Origin: Natrinema mahii
GTDB lineage: Archaea; Halobacteriota; Halobacteria; Halobacteriales; Natrialbaceae
DNA length: 64,000 nucleotides
Assembly (NCBI GenBank): GCA_000690595.2
Contig: JHUT02000001.1
Coordinates: 620,001-684,000 of the forward strand
Reading direction: 5' to 3'
In this document: piece after piece, positions 53,697 through 62,996 of the stretch
Numbering within the stretch: the stretch's first letter is position 1
Layout: each line of letters opens with the position of its first letter
Program-made: the position numbers and the translations under genes
The notes under the pieces: generated by a model
The model's input: the letters and a program-made list of their open reading frames with translations, nothing else
Database searches by the model: none
What the model was told of the DNA's origin: nothing

Positions 53697-56210
53697 ATGC
53701 CGGGAGACGCCGACGGACCGATCGAGGGGGACGACACCGATCCGGGCGGCCTCGCGCTGACCGCCGCCCAGCTCCGCGAGACGTACCCCGACGCCCGCTA
53801 CGCTGGACAGTGTCGCGAGCGGTTCACGCTGCCGGCCGAACCCGCCGACCACGTCCCCGCGGCGGAGGTGCTGCCGCCCGACCTCGCCGCGACACTCTCG
53901 GTCGATCCCTGGCGCCATCAGGCCGACGCGCTCGCGGCGCTCGAGCGCGGCGAGAACGTCTGTGTCACGACCTCGACGTCCTCGGGGAAGACCTACGTCT
54001 ACGCGCTGGATATCGCGCGTCGATTCCGCGAAGATCCCGACGTGCGCGCGCTGTTGGTCTACCCGACGAAGGCGCTCAGCCGCGATCAGGAGCGGGAACT
54101 CAACGATCTGTTCGACGACCTCGGACTTGACGTCACGGTCGGCGTCTACGACGGCGACACCAAACGGCGGGAGAAGTCCCGCATCCGCGAGGAGGCGAAC
54201 GTCGTCATCACGAACTTCGCGGGACTCAACCAGTACCTCGAGGGTCACCACCGCTGGGCCGCGTTCCACGCGAACTGCGACCTGCTCGTCGTCGACGAGG
54301 CCCACGCGTGGACCGGCGTCAGCGGGATGCACGCCGCCTGGATCCTCCGACGGGCCCGACGGGTGATCGAGTGGTACGGCGGCGACCCCCAGTACGTCCT
54401 GACGAGCGCGACGATCGGCAACCCGGCCGATCACGCCGAGGCGCTGACGGGCGAGCCGGCGACGGTGATCGACGACGACGGTTCCCCGAGCGGCCGCCGC
54501 CACCTCGTCTTCTGGGATCCACCGACCGACGGCGGCGCGGGCGAGGGCGGCGACGGGAACGACGAGGGGACCGCCCGGCGACCGAGCAAACGCCCCGCCA
54601 CCGTCGAGGCCCCCGAAGTCTGGGCCCACTGTTGTTATCACGGCGTCCCCTCGCTGCTGTTCTGTGACTCGCGGACGGGGACGGAACTCGCCGTCGGTCG
54701 CGCACGGGAGTTCCTCGAGACCCCGTCGCTTCCCTATCGCGGCGGCGCCGACCTCGCCGCGTACAACGCCGGCCACGGCAAGCGCTCGCGGCGAGGTACC
54801 GAAAACCGCCTCAAGAGCGGTGCCCTCGACGGCGTCGCGACGACCAGCGCGCTCGAGGTCGGCATCGACGTCGGCGGGATCGACGGCACCGTCCTGTTGG
54901 GGTATCCCGGCTCGAGACAGTCGTTCTGGCAGCGGATCGGCCGCTCGGGCCGTGGCGAACGCGAGGCTCTGTCCGTGTTCGTCCCGAGCCACTCGACGCT
55001 CGATCAGTACGTTTGCAATCACCCCGAGTACCTGCTCGAGGAGGACCCGGAAAGCGCGGTCGTCGACCTCGAGAACAACCCGGTCTACTTGCAGCACCTG
55101 CGGTGTGCGGCCCAGGAGCTGCCCCTGCGCCGCGAGGACGCGGCCCGCTTCGGCGGCCGCGAGCGCTTAGAGCAAGCCGTCGAGTACGGCCGCCGGACGG
55201 GGGAGTTCGAGGGTTCGCTCGCCGGCGGGATCACCTACGCCCACCGCGACCGACCACAGGACGAGATCAGCCTCTACGCCGCCGGCGGGAACACCTTCGA
55301 GATCCGGCTGGCCGGCGAGGGCTCGATCGATCACCAGCCGATCGGCCGCGCACGCGCGTACCGGGACTATCACGAGGGCGCGACGGTGCTGTATCGGGGC
55401 GACCAGTACGAGGTGGTCGCCCTCCGCGAGGACCGCCCCCAGCCCTACGTGGAACTCGAGGAGGCCGACCTGGACTACTACACCCAGTCCCAGCGCCGGA
55501 CGACGATCTACGACACGGAGATCCGGGAATCCCGCGACGTTGGGAACTTCCGGCTCAACTGGGGGTACGGGACGGTTACGGTCCACCACGGGACGTTCAT
55601 GAAACGCGACCTCGAGTCGGGCGACGTCCGGGAAGTCGGCCTCGAGACCGGCGTCCCACCGCTGGAGATGCGTACCCAACTGTGCTGGGCCGAAGTCCCA
55701 GCGGACGTAGAACGGGCGGTGACGGCCGCTCACAGCGACTACCACAACGACGAGTGCGAGGAGCTTCCCCCGCGGCTCCACGGCTACCTCGGGGGAATCC
55801 ACGCCGTCGAACATGCGATGATCGCCGTGGCTCCGCTCGAGTTGGCCGTCGACGCGGCGGATCTCGGTGGGCTCGCGACCAACCGGCTCCCCGACGGGAC
55901 CGACGCGAGCGGCTGGTTCATCTACGACGGGATCGAGGGCGGGCTGGGCTTTTCCCGGCGCATCTACGAGGAGTACGAGGCGGTCGCGCGGCGGGCCCGC
56001 GACCTCTGGGTCGACTGCGACTGCGGTCGCGACGAGGGCTGTCCCGCCTGTCTCATGAGCGACCGCTGTGGGAACGACAATCGGCCCCTGTACGGGCCGG
56101 CAGCGAGGGACGTGATCGACGCGGTACTGGACGACGGCAGCGCCGCCCCGCGGCCCGACCGCGCGGACGGGGACCGCGACGAGCGCCGCCCGCCCGCATC
56201 GATCTCGTAG
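53697..56210 (+). CDS. DEAH-box repair helicase with C-terminal MZB zinc domain (MrfA/YprA/Hrq1-like)
   Basis: The product is 837 residues from ATG 53697, directly after the nuclease gene. Motifs: VTTSTSSGKTYVYALD (Walker A), LVVDEAHAWTG (DEAH), YVLTSATIGNP, LDGVATTSALEVGIDVGGID and WQRIGRSGRGE (motif VI). The C-terminus has the MZB (DUF1998) region: WFIYDGIEGGLGFSRRIYEE, then CDCGRDEGCPACLMSDRCG with four conserved cysteines. Such helicases move 3'-5' and work in DNA repair. The whole set of family motifs is present, so it should be active. Confidence 0.92.
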   Translation: MPGDADGPIEGDDTDPGGLALTAAQLRETYPDARYAGQCRERFTLPAEPADHVPAAEVLPPDLAATLSVDPWRHQADALAALERGENVCVTTSTSSGKTYVYALDIARRFREDPDVRALLVYPTKALSRDQERELNDLFDDLGLDVTVGVYDGDTKRREKSRIREEANVVITNFAGLNQYLEGHHRWAAFHANCDLLVVDEAHAWTGVSGMHAAWILRRARRVIEWYGGDPQYVLTSATIGNPADHAEALTGEPATVIDDDGSPSGRRHLVFWDPPTDGGAGEGGDGNDEGTARRPSKRPATVEAPEVWAHCCYHGVPSLLFCDSRTGTELAVGRAREFLETPSLPYRGGADLAAYNAGHGKRSRRGTENRLKSGALDGVATTSALEVGIDVGGIDGTVLLGYPGSRQSFWQRIGRSGRGEREALSVFVPSHSTLDQYVCNHPEYLLEEDPESAVVDLENNPVYLQHLRCAAQELPLRREDAARFGGRERLEQAVEYGRRTGEFEGSLAGGITYAHRDRPQDEISLYAAGGNTFEIRLAGEGSIDHQPIGRARAYRDYHEGATVLYRGDQYEVVALREDRPQPYVELEEADLDYYTQSQRRTTIYDTEIRESRDVGNFRLNWGYGTVTVHHGTFMKRDLESGDVREVGLETGVPPLEMRTQLCWAEVPADVERAVTAAHSDYHNDECEELPPRLHGYLGGIHAVEHAMIAVAPLELAVDAADLGGLATNRLPDGTDASGWFIYDGIEGGLGFSRRIYEEYEAVARRARDLWVDCDCGRDEGCPACLMSDRCGNDNRPLYGPAARDVIDAVLDDGSAAPRPDRADGDRDERRPPASIS

Positions 56211-56213
56211 CGG

Positions 56214-56561
56214 CTACGCGTCGGGCTCGAGTTCGCTGGGGTCGAGGTCGCCCGCGAGGTACCGCTCGCCCGCATCGCTGACTTCGTAGACGCCGGGCAT
56301 GTGGCGCGTCATGAGGCCGTACTTGGTCAGTTCCCGGCAGCGATAGGCGGCGAAGTCCGCCGGACAGATCCCCGCCTCGTCGAACTGGTTCGGTTCGAAC
56401 ACGTCTTCGGCCTGCATGTACTCGAGGATCCGTTCGTCGGCGGGGTCCATCCACTCGGCGTCGGTTTCTGCCTCGTCCGGTTCGGCCTCGTCGGCGGCCG
56501 CACTGGTCGCATCGCCCTCGGCCTCGGCCGACGGGTCAGCGTCGGGAGTCGAATCGTCCAT
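56214..56561 (-). CDS. Winged-helix protein of the haloarchaeal phage-repressor-like family
   Basis: The product is 115 residues. An acidic disordered N-terminal third is followed by ERILEYMQAEDVFEPNQFDE, FAAYRCRELTKYGLMTRHMP and GVYEVSDAGERYLAGDLDPS, a winged helix-turn-helix of the kind seen in PhiH1-repressor-like proteins. It ends four bases from the convergent helicase stop. Target genes are unknown. Confidence 0.82.
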   Translation of the reverse strand: MDDSTPDADPSAEAEGDATSAAADEAEPDEAETDAEWMDPADERILEYMQAEDVFEPNQFDEAGICPADFAAYRCRELTKYGLMTRHMPGVYEVSDAGERYLAGDLDPSELEPDA

Positions 56562-56692
56562 AGGCGTATCTGTCGGTTCCCGTTCGGGAGTATGTTTGCG
56601 TATCGATCGACCGCATCACACCGGACCGTCGGCTCGGACGGGGGACCACCGCGGTCCGTTCGAATCACCGACGGTATCGACGGAGCGTGGGC

Positions 56693-57118
56693 CTACGACC
56701 GGCGCTCGTCGGGCGCGCCGTAATCGACGTGGACGTTCGGGGTCGTCGCCGGTTCCCGGCCCGTGATCCCGCGATCGACGAACGTGACGTCGGTCAGTTC
56801 GCCGGAGAACCGAACCGTCACCGTGTCGGACGCGACCGTCCCTTCGACGCTCGTGCCGGAGCGGACGGTCACGTCCGTCGCCGCGGCCTCGGCGGCCAGT
56901 TCGATCCCGCCGTCGACGGTAATCTCGAAACTCGAGGGAGACCCCTGCCCGATGATCGTCAGCGTGTTCGGGTGCGCGACCGCGTCGGCGTCCGACGGCG
57001 TCCGCGTCGCCGCGATCGTCGCGGTCGCGCTCGGTTCTGCTTCGACCGGCGACCACGTTCCGTCGTCCGGCTCGGCAGGACGTCCCTCCTCGTCGGCTGT
57101 CGCGTGCTGGCGTGCCAT
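56693..57118 (-). CDS. Haloarchaeal hypothetical protein
   Basis: The product is 141 residues. After a polar N-terminus it has two beta-rich stretches (NTLTIIGQGSPSSFEITVDG; TDVTVRSGTSVEGTVASDTV; TVRFSGELTDVTFVDRGITG) that suggest a small beta-sandwich or barrel. No signal peptide or catalytic motif. The real start could be later. Function is unknown. Confidence 0.65.
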   Translation of the reverse strand: MARQHATADEEGRPAEPDDGTWSPVEAEPSATATIAATRTPSDADAVAHPNTLTIIGQGSPSSFEITVDGGIELAAEAAATDVTVRSGTSVEGTVASDTVTVRFSGELTDVTFVDRGITGREPATTPNVHVDYGAPDERRS

Positions 57119-57331
57119 GTCGTGAACTCAGTCGAGGAGACGAGTATAAGCCTTCTCACTGAACTAACGGTAAGACGCGACGAAATATAACCGCTCGAGC
57201 CGGAACCGAACGGAATGTGTGACTCGACGAATCGCCCGACGCGGACGCGTTACGGCGCGGAAAAGGGACTCATCCCGGTCGCTCGTCGACGGCTCCGCGG
57301 ACGCGTGGGTCGGTGACGACACCGACGGCCG

Positions 57332-57556
57332 TCACTCCGCGTTCTCGAGCAGTCCGAGTTCGTCCGCGACCAGGTCCGCGATCCGGTCGGCGACGTCGGG
57401 GTCGACTTCGGCGACGGCGTCGCCGTCGTGAAGTTGGTCGTTGTGTCGCTCGATCGCGTCGGCCACGTCCGAGAGCGGGACGCGAGAGGTAGTCTCGCAG
57501 TCGGGGCAGACGATGGGGACGCGAGGGGTATCGTCCGAATCGTTCGCGGTCGTCAT
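57332..57556 (-). CDS. Small CxxC protein
   Basis: The product is 74 residues. One CxxC pair (PIVCPDCETTSRVPLSDV) is followed by a helical acidic tail (ADRIADLVADELGLLENAE). It could bind zinc as a dimer or use a nearby His pair (ERHNDQLHDG). It resembles other small haloarchaeal proteins of no known role. Confidence 0.72.
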   Translation of the reverse strand: MTTANDSDDTPRVPIVCPDCETTSRVPLSDVADAIERHNDQLHDGDAVAEVDPDVADRIADLVADELGLLENAE

Positions 57557-57960
57557 TTCTCGGGTGTCTCGCGTCGACCGTCAAAACCTAATTGGTTCCG
57601 GCGGCCGACGACGAAGTGTCGCTCGAGCCCGACTGCATCGCGAGTCCGCCAGCCCGAGGCAACGGCCGTCGCGATCGAGTCGCCGACCGGTATGGCATGA
57701 CATGACATATTGGCCGTTTGGCGGATTCTACCGGCGGTTTTCGCGCCGTTCCCGACGCGTTGGCCAGCAGAATTATTGTGGTTCGAACCAATCGTCAGGT
57801 AGACGGGGGTACGACAGTCTGTCGGTGGGGCCACCCATTCGATCATCACCCCGTCGTCACACAACGGAGCTCCATGGTTCCCGGCTACATCCGGTAGCCG
57901 TTCCCTGTCTTTCGTCTCCTCGAGTCCGGCAGCGACGCGTCCCGGTACCCGCCCGCCTCC
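57557..57960. other. Intergenic stretch with a 12-base palindrome
   Basis: No gene is supported. TGGTTCGAACCA (57779-57790) is a perfect palindrome. The stretch ends at the inverted-end element copy 2. Short ORFs here overlap on both strands and have no family-like sequence. Confidence 0.4.
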
Positions 57961-58045
57961 TATCGTAGCCGCTGACAGTCATTGCACACCTGATCGCACG
58001 ACAGCGCTGCGATCAGTGTGTGAATCGTTTCAACGGCTACGATAG
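57961..58045 (-). repeat. 82-85-bp inverted-end element, copy 2
   Basis: It is the reverse complement of copy 1 (42221-42302), with about 90 percent of positions the same by eye. Its right end overlaps the 3' end of the PGF-CTERM gene and supplies the last codons and stop. It retains the internal hairpin CTGATCGCA/TGCGATCAG. Confidence 0.75.
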
Positions 58046-58992
58046 CCGCGACGGCGAGCGAGGACGGCGACGGACAGGGCGACGAGCGCACCGACGACGC
58101 CGAAGCCGGGCATCTCGTCGCCGCTCTCGGCGTTTCCGTCGTCACCACCGTTTTCGCCGGCCGATGCCGGGTCGGACGCGTTCGACGGGCCGTTCGAGCC
58201 GTCGGGGTCGAACCGCTCGTCGGCGGGGGCATCAAGCTGCAGGACGACGACGGCCTGACCGTGGGTCGAGTTCTCGGCTGCGTCGTAGGTCCAGCCGCCG
58301 CCCGCCTCTTCGTAGGGCTCCGCGGCGGCGACCGGGTCGATATCGGTGTCCCAGCCGTCGCCCGCCGGTACCTGTTGGATATAGCCGGCGACGTCGATTC
58401 GGTCGGCGTGTTCGCCGCTGATCTCGGCTTCACCGTAGGTGAGGGTCGCGTTCTCGGGGTTCCCGTGGAACTCGAGGCAGTGGGAGTCCATATAGCCGTC
58501 ACCCTGTGCGATGTCCGGACTGGTGCCGAACTGATCGCCGTCGAGCGGGAACTCGTAGTGGTCGTCCATGGGGAACTGGACGGTCATCGGATCGGCGTCG
58601 GAGTGCCACGTCGTCGCACCGCCGGTCGGGACGGTCACGGACGTGTTCGGCACCGACTCGCCGATGACCGGCTCGCCGTTTTCGTTGACCAGCGAGACGC
58701 AGACCTTTCCGGAGCCGTCCCCGAGATAGGGGCTCCGGTACTCGTCGCGCGGGTTCTCGTAACTGACCCAGCTGCCGTCGTCGGCCGCCGCCTCGAAGTA
58801 GGGGTCCCCCTTCTCGGGAGCGGGGTCGACGTATGCCGCTTCGGAAACGGTCCCGTTGTCGTCCGGATCGACCTGCGCGGCGGCCGCCCCGGCACCCGCC
58901 GCGACGAGGCTGCCGATCACGGCCAATCCGAGCCCGAGCGCGAGGAGTGTTTGCCACCGCTCCGGACCGCTCGAGCCGCGTGCGTCGGCCAT
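58030..58992 (-). CDS. PGF-CTERM anchored surface protein of unknown function
   Basis: The product is 320 residues from ATG 58992. After a signal peptide (LLALGLGLAVIGSLVAAGAG, AAAAQ) come acidic extracellular residues (YFEAAADDGSWVSYENPRDE; GEPVIGESVPNTSVTVPTGG). The C-terminus, MPGFGVVGALVALSVAVLAR with RR after it, is a PGF-CTERM signal for archaeosortase A processing and lipid anchoring. The last residues YRSR and the TGA come from repeat copy 2, so the native tail may have ended differently. Function is unknown. Confidence 0.85.
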   Translation of the reverse strand: MADARGSSGPERWQTLLALGLGLAVIGSLVAAGAGAAAAQVDPDDNGTVSEAAYVDPAPEKGDPYFEAAADDGSWVSYENPRDEYRSPYLGDGSGKVCVSLVNENGEPVIGESVPNTSVTVPTGGATTWHSDADPMTVQFPMDDHYEFPLDGDQFGTSPDIAQGDGYMDSHCLEFHGNPENATLTYGEAEISGEHADRIDVAGYIQQVPAGDGWDTDIDPVAAAEPYEEAGGGWTYDAAENSTHGQAVVVLQLDAPADERFDPDGSNGPSNASDPASAGENGGDDGNAESGDEMPGFGVVGALVALSVAVLARRRGYRSR

Positions 58993-59389
58993 GGTTATAC
59001 ACCTCTCCCGGGTTCGACTCGCCGGGAATCGAGCAGGCGATCGGTTAGCGCCGATGACTGTCGGTCTATCGTACGTGTCATCGACCTGCGATACCGGATC
59101 GGCTATCCTATATATGAGTTCGCTACTCGAGCGGTAGCAGGTCGTTACGCGGAGTAGGCGGTCGTTTGAGTGAGCGGTGGCCGTCGAAGCCGACACCTAC
59201 TGCTGGCTCCGATACCCGATCCAGCCGGCCACGACGTTGCTGGCGAAACGACGGCCGGTCCGTCGGCTTCGATTGCCGGTACGATCGATGGAGATTGTGT
59301 GTTGTCCAATAAGTAGTGACTATATAGGATATTATCTTGACTGTTTTTGAATGGTTAGACTTAACACCCATCACTTGGCACTGCGTGGT
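58993..59389. other. Divergent promoter region of the PGF-CTERM gene and the permease gene
   Basis: No gene is seen. The element TATATAGGATA occurs twice in opposite orientations: 59104-59114 (minus strand) and 59321-59331 (plus strand), one for each divergent direction. The plus copy would start transcription about 40 nt before the permease ATG. Confidence 0.5.
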
Positions 59390-60787
59390 ATGGCAGGAAA
59401 CGACAGTGACTTCGAGCGGATCCTGACGAAAAAAGACCTCTTCGTCCTCGCGTTCGGCGCGATGATCGGCTGGGGGTGGATCATCCAGACCGGGTTCTGG
59501 ATCGACGAAGCGGGTGTGGCCGGGTCGGTACTCGGCTTCGTCGTGGGCGCGATCATGGTATGCGTCGTCGGACTGATATACGGTGAACTCACGTCCGCGA
59601 TGCCGTTCGTCGGCGGCGAACACGTGTACAGTTTCCGTGCGCTCGGCCCGCTCTGGTCGTTCGTGTGTACGTGGTCGCTCGTCCTCGGCTACGTCGGCGT
59701 CGTCGTCTTCGAGGTCGTGGCACTGCCGTCCGCGATGGCGTTTATCGTCCCCGGCTTCAACGTCCTCGAACTCTGGACGGTCGCCGGCGAACCGGTGTAC
59801 GCGTCCTGGATCCTCGTCGGCGGGATCGGCGCGATCGTGATGACGGGGCTCAACTACCGCGGCGTGAAGCCCGCGGCACAGTTCCAGACGCTGCTAACGC
59901 TCGTCATCGGCCTCGCGGGCGTCATGCTCGTCATCGGGGCCCTATTCAACGGACAGACCCAGCCGAACCCGCCGCTGTCGGACGTCGGGACGGCCGGCGT
60001 CGCCACGGTCGCGATCATGACGCCGTTCATGTTCGTCGGCTTCGACGTTATTCCCCAATCCGCCGAGGAAGCGGACGTCCCGCCCCGCGTCATCGGGCTT
60101 CTCATTCCGGCGGCGGTCTCGCTGGCCGCGCTGTTTTACATCGGCGTGATCTGGGCGTCCGGGCAGGCCATGCCCGGCGTCGAACTCGTCGAGAGCCCGC
60201 TGCCGGCCGCCGCGGCCATGGAAACGATCTTCAGCAGTCAACTGATCGGCCGCATCATGGCGCTTGCTGGCATCGCGGGCATCCTCACGAGTTGGAACTC
60301 CTTCCTGCTGGGGGCCAGTCGCGCCGTCTTCGCGCTCGCCGATTCGGGGATGATCCCGCGGCGGATCAACGCGCTCCACCCCGAGTACAACACGCCCTCG
60401 ACGGCGATCGTCCTCATCGGCGGACTCTCGATCTTCGCGCCGCTGTTCGGCGAACAGATGTTGGTCTGGATCGTCAACGCGAGCGGACTCGGCCTCGTCG
60501 TCGCCTGGTTCCTCGTCGTCGTCTCGTTCCTCGTTCTCCGCTACCGAGAGCCCGGCCTGAACCGCCCGCTGAAGCTCCCGTTCGGATACGCGTTCGGGGC
60601 CGCGGGGCTGGTCCTGACGCTCGGCTTTATCGGCCTCTATCTCCCGGGCGGACCGTCGGCGCTCGTCTGGCCCTACGAGTGGGCGATCGTCCTCTGCTGG
60701 ACGCTGCTCGGCGTCGTGCTGTATGGAATCACCTCGACGGACTCGGAGATCGAACTGGCCGATCTGGAGCCAAGCGAACTCGAGTAA
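59390..60787 (+). CDS. APC-family amino-acid permease
   Basis: The product is 465 residues with 12 membrane helices. Helix 1 has LFVLAFGAMIGWGWIIQTGF, the Gly-rich substrate site of APC transporters. GELTSAMPFVGGEHVYSFRA, LTSWNSFLLGASRAVFALAD and NRPLKLPFGYAFGAAGLVL are also typical. It should import an amino acid or amine by proton or sodium coupling. Its neighbours, an Lrp regulator and a class III aminotransferase, suggest a substrate that is transaminated, for example beta-alanine or GABA; the exact substrate cannot be read from sequence. Confidence 0.92.
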   Translation: MAGNDSDFERILTKKDLFVLAFGAMIGWGWIIQTGFWIDEAGVAGSVLGFVVGAIMVCVVGLIYGELTSAMPFVGGEHVYSFRALGPLWSFVCTWSLVLGYVGVVVFEVVALPSAMAFIVPGFNVLELWTVAGEPVYASWILVGGIGAIVMTGLNYRGVKPAAQFQTLLTLVIGLAGVMLVIGALFNGQTQPNPPLSDVGTAGVATVAIMTPFMFVGFDVIPQSAEEADVPPRVIGLLIPAAVSLAALFYIGVIWASGQAMPGVELVESPLPAAAAMETIFSSQLIGRIMALAGIAGILTSWNSFLLGASRAVFALADSGMIPRRINALHPEYNTPSTAIVLIGGLSIFAPLFGEQMLVWIVNASGLGLVVAWFLVVVSFLVLRYREPGLNRPLKLPFGYAFGAAGLVLTLGFIGLYLPGGPSALVWPYEWAIVLCWTLLGVVLYGITSTDSEIELADLEPSELE

Positions 60788-60799
60788 GCGTCGAGAGAG

Positions 60800-61291
60800 T
60801 CAGTCCTCGTCGGCGGTCGACTCGACTAACGTCTCGAGTTCGAAGTCGTTCAGCGGATGCGGTTCGTCCTTGACCGTTTCGACCACGAACTGCGAACTCG
60901 TGCGAACGACCTCGTCGATCGCCTCGTAATCGCTGATGAGACGGTGGACCATCTCCCGGTCTGCCAGATGCGCGATGACGATGAAGTCGGTGTCCCCCAT
61001 CGTGAAATACACCTGATTGACCCCCTCGATGGCGGCGAGTTTCTCCCCGACGTCCTCGTGATACTGTTCGTCGTACTCCGCGATGACCTCCGTGACGACC
61101 GTGATCTCCAGCCCTACCGCCTCGAGGTCGACGTCCAACAGGTCGTTGCTCACGACGCCGTCTTCCTTGAGCTTCGTGAGCCGGTAGTGGACGGTCGATT
61201 TCGGAATGTCCGTGTACTCCGAGATTTCATCGGGACTTCCCGTCCCGAGTTCCGCCACGGCCTGTAGAATGCGAGCGTTTCGCTCGTCCAT
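60800..61291 (-). CDS. Lrp/AsnC family transcription regulator
   Basis: The product is 163 residues from ATG 61291. The helix-turn-helix is ARILQAVAELGTGSPDEISE and YTDIPKSTVHYRLTKLKEDG. The C-terminal RAM domain (EVIAEYDEQYHEDVGEKLAA; VYFTMGDTDFIVIAHLADRE) binds amino acids and makes octamers. It is convergent with the permease and divergent from the aminotransferase, so it probably regulates both in response to an amino acid. A minus-strand TATA (GTTTAT, 61315-61320) lies 24-29 nt upstream. Confidence 0.93.
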   Translation of the reverse strand: MDERNARILQAVAELGTGSPDEISEYTDIPKSTVHYRLTKLKEDGVVSNDLLDVDLEAVGLEITVVTEVIAEYDEQYHEDVGEKLAAIEGVNQVYFTMGDTDFIVIAHLADREMVHRLISDYEAIDEVVRTSSQFVVETVKDEPHPLNDFELETLVESTADED

Positions 61292-61463
61292 ATCACGGCT
61301 ATTCGCCCACTCCGATAAACAACATTCGAACATCGGGCCCGTCTCCGGACGAAAGTCGGACGCAGTTCGACGGCTCGTCGCGGCAGTTCTCCCCGATCAC
61401 ACGAGCGCCGTCGCGGACTCGGGCCACGACCGAAAGGTGTGTATTATATTCCAAATACTATGC

Positions 61464-61470
61464 TTTATTA
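61464..61470 (+). promoter_or_regulatory. TATA box of the aminotransferase gene
   Basis: TTTATTA is 25-31 nt upstream of ATG 61495, in agreement with a leaderless mRNA. Confidence 0.6.
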
Positions 61471-61494
61471 GGACTTGGTCTAGAAGAGTGTGGT

Positions 61495-62829
61495 ATGTCC
61501 GGACAAGAATCCGAGAAGCAAGCCGGTCACGAATCGAACGCGGCCGTCGTGTCGGCCTACGAAGATCACGTGATGCCGATCTGGAAATCGCTCGACATCC
61601 CCGTCAAACGGGCCTCGGGCTGTACGCTCGAGGACGTCGAGGGCAACGAGTATCTGGACGTCTTCGCGGGGATCGCGGTGACGAACGTCGGCCACGGGAA
61701 CGAGGCCGTCGTCGACGCCGCCAAAGCCCAGCTCGAGGAGTTCGTCCACGGCTGTTCGTACGTCCATCCCAACGAGCCGGTCGCGGACCTCGCCGAGCGG
61801 ATCGCCGACGTAACGCCAGGCGATCTCGAGAAGACGTTCTTCTGTAACTCCGGGACGGAGGCGGTCGAGGGCGCGGTCAAGCTTGCCCGGAAGTACACCG
61901 GCTCGAAGGAGGTTATTTCCCTCGAGATGGGCTTTCACGGCCGGACGCTTGGCAGTCTCGCGCTGACGGGCAACAACGCCTACAAGCAGGGGATGGCGCC
62001 GACGCTCAACGATGTCGCCCACACCGCGCCGCCCTACGGCTACCGGTGCTCGCGCTGTGAGGGCGGGGAGTGTGACTCGGGGTGTGCCGACGAACTCGAG
62101 CGGGTCATCGGCTCGCATACGAGCGGCGACCTCGCGGCGATCGTCGTCGAGCCGGTCATGGGCGAAGCCGGGATCGTCGTCCCGCCGGAGGGCTGGCTCG
62201 AGCGGGTCCAAGAGATCGCCCACGACCACGGCGCACTGTTGATCGCCGACGAGGTCCAGACCGGCTACGGCCGGACGGGCGAACTGTTCGCGAGCAGCCA
62301 CTTCGACGTCGAACCGGACGTTCTGACCCAGGCCAAGGGGATCGCGAACGGCCTGCCGCTCGGGGCCTTTACCGCCTCCGCGGAGATCGCGGACGCCTTC
62401 GAGTCCGGCGACCACCTCTCGACGTTCGGCGGGAATCCGGTCGCCTGTGCGGCCGCGCTGGCGACGATCGACGAACTACAGGACGGGATCGTCGACGACG
62501 CCCGCAAGCAGGGCCAGTGGCTCGCCGACGAACTCGGGGCACTCGAGGACGAGTACGACGTCGTCGGGCAGACCCGCGGGCTCGGGCTGATGTGGGGCGT
62601 CGAACTCGTCGAGCCGGGGACGACGGGGCCACAGAACGTGTCGCCGGCCCCGGACAGCGACCTCGCGGCCGCCGTCAGCGACTACCTCCGCGACGAATCG
62701 AACGTCGTGATGGGCGTCGGCGGCTACTACAAGAACGTCATGCGCTTCCAGCCGCCGCTTTCCATCTCGCGCGACCAACTGCAGTACGCCGTCGACGAAC
62801 TCCGGGCCGCGCTCGAGACGGTCGCTTGA
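61495..62829 (+). CDS. Class III (GABA/beta-alanine-type) aminotransferase
   Basis: The product is 444 residues with the PLP set: FFCNSGTEAVEGAVKLARKY, GFHGRTLGSLALTGN, LIADEVQTGYGRTGELFA and LTQAKGIANGLPLGAF (Schiff-base Lys). An insertion with four Cys (YRCSRCEGGECDSGCADELE) between residues about 181 and 200 is unusual and could bind a metal. It fits the GABA/AGXT2-like branch; ornithine or acetylornithine types are less likely. It is divergent from the Lrp gene and lies next to the permease. Confidence 0.92.
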   Translation: MSGQESEKQAGHESNAAVVSAYEDHVMPIWKSLDIPVKRASGCTLEDVEGNEYLDVFAGIAVTNVGHGNEAVVDAAKAQLEEFVHGCSYVHPNEPVADLAERIADVTPGDLEKTFFCNSGTEAVEGAVKLARKYTGSKEVISLEMGFHGRTLGSLALTGNNAYKQGMAPTLNDVAHTAPPYGYRCSRCEGGECDSGCADELERVIGSHTSGDLAAIVVEPVMGEAGIVVPPEGWLERVQEIAHDHGALLIADEVQTGYGRTGELFASSHFDVEPDVLTQAKGIANGLPLGAFTASAEIADAFESGDHLSTFGGNPVACAAALATIDELQDGIVDDARKQGQWLADELGALEDEYDVVGQTRGLGLMWGVELVEPGTTGPQNVSPAPDSDLAAAVSDYLRDESNVVMGVGGYYKNVMRFQPPLSISRDQLQYAVDELRAALETVA

Positions 62830-62962
62830 GCCGACGGCTCGAGCAGCGACGGGAACCGGTCGGACCGCCCGGCGGTGACTCGTTTCCATCGGCCGATCGA
62901 ACCCGTCGGCCATCTCCGGCAGCGAGAGATGTATCGTAACGACCGAAACGAGTCACATACCG

Positions 62963-62983
62963 ATCCCACAGCCGTCGTGGGAT
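62963..62983. ncRNA. Perfect hairpin 1 of 3, candidate structured RNA
   Basis: ATCCCAC and GTGGGAT pair over seven bases around a seven-base loop (AGCCGTC). The other two hairpins follow at 62997-63014 and 63029-63048, about 32-34 bases apart. Confidence 0.4.
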
Positions 62984-62996
62984 TGTAACGGGACGT

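Noticed and set aside
57779-57790. tRNA remnant around TGGTTCGAACCA
   Set aside because: Only a T-arm-like palindrome is present; no acceptor or anticodon stem could be built around it.
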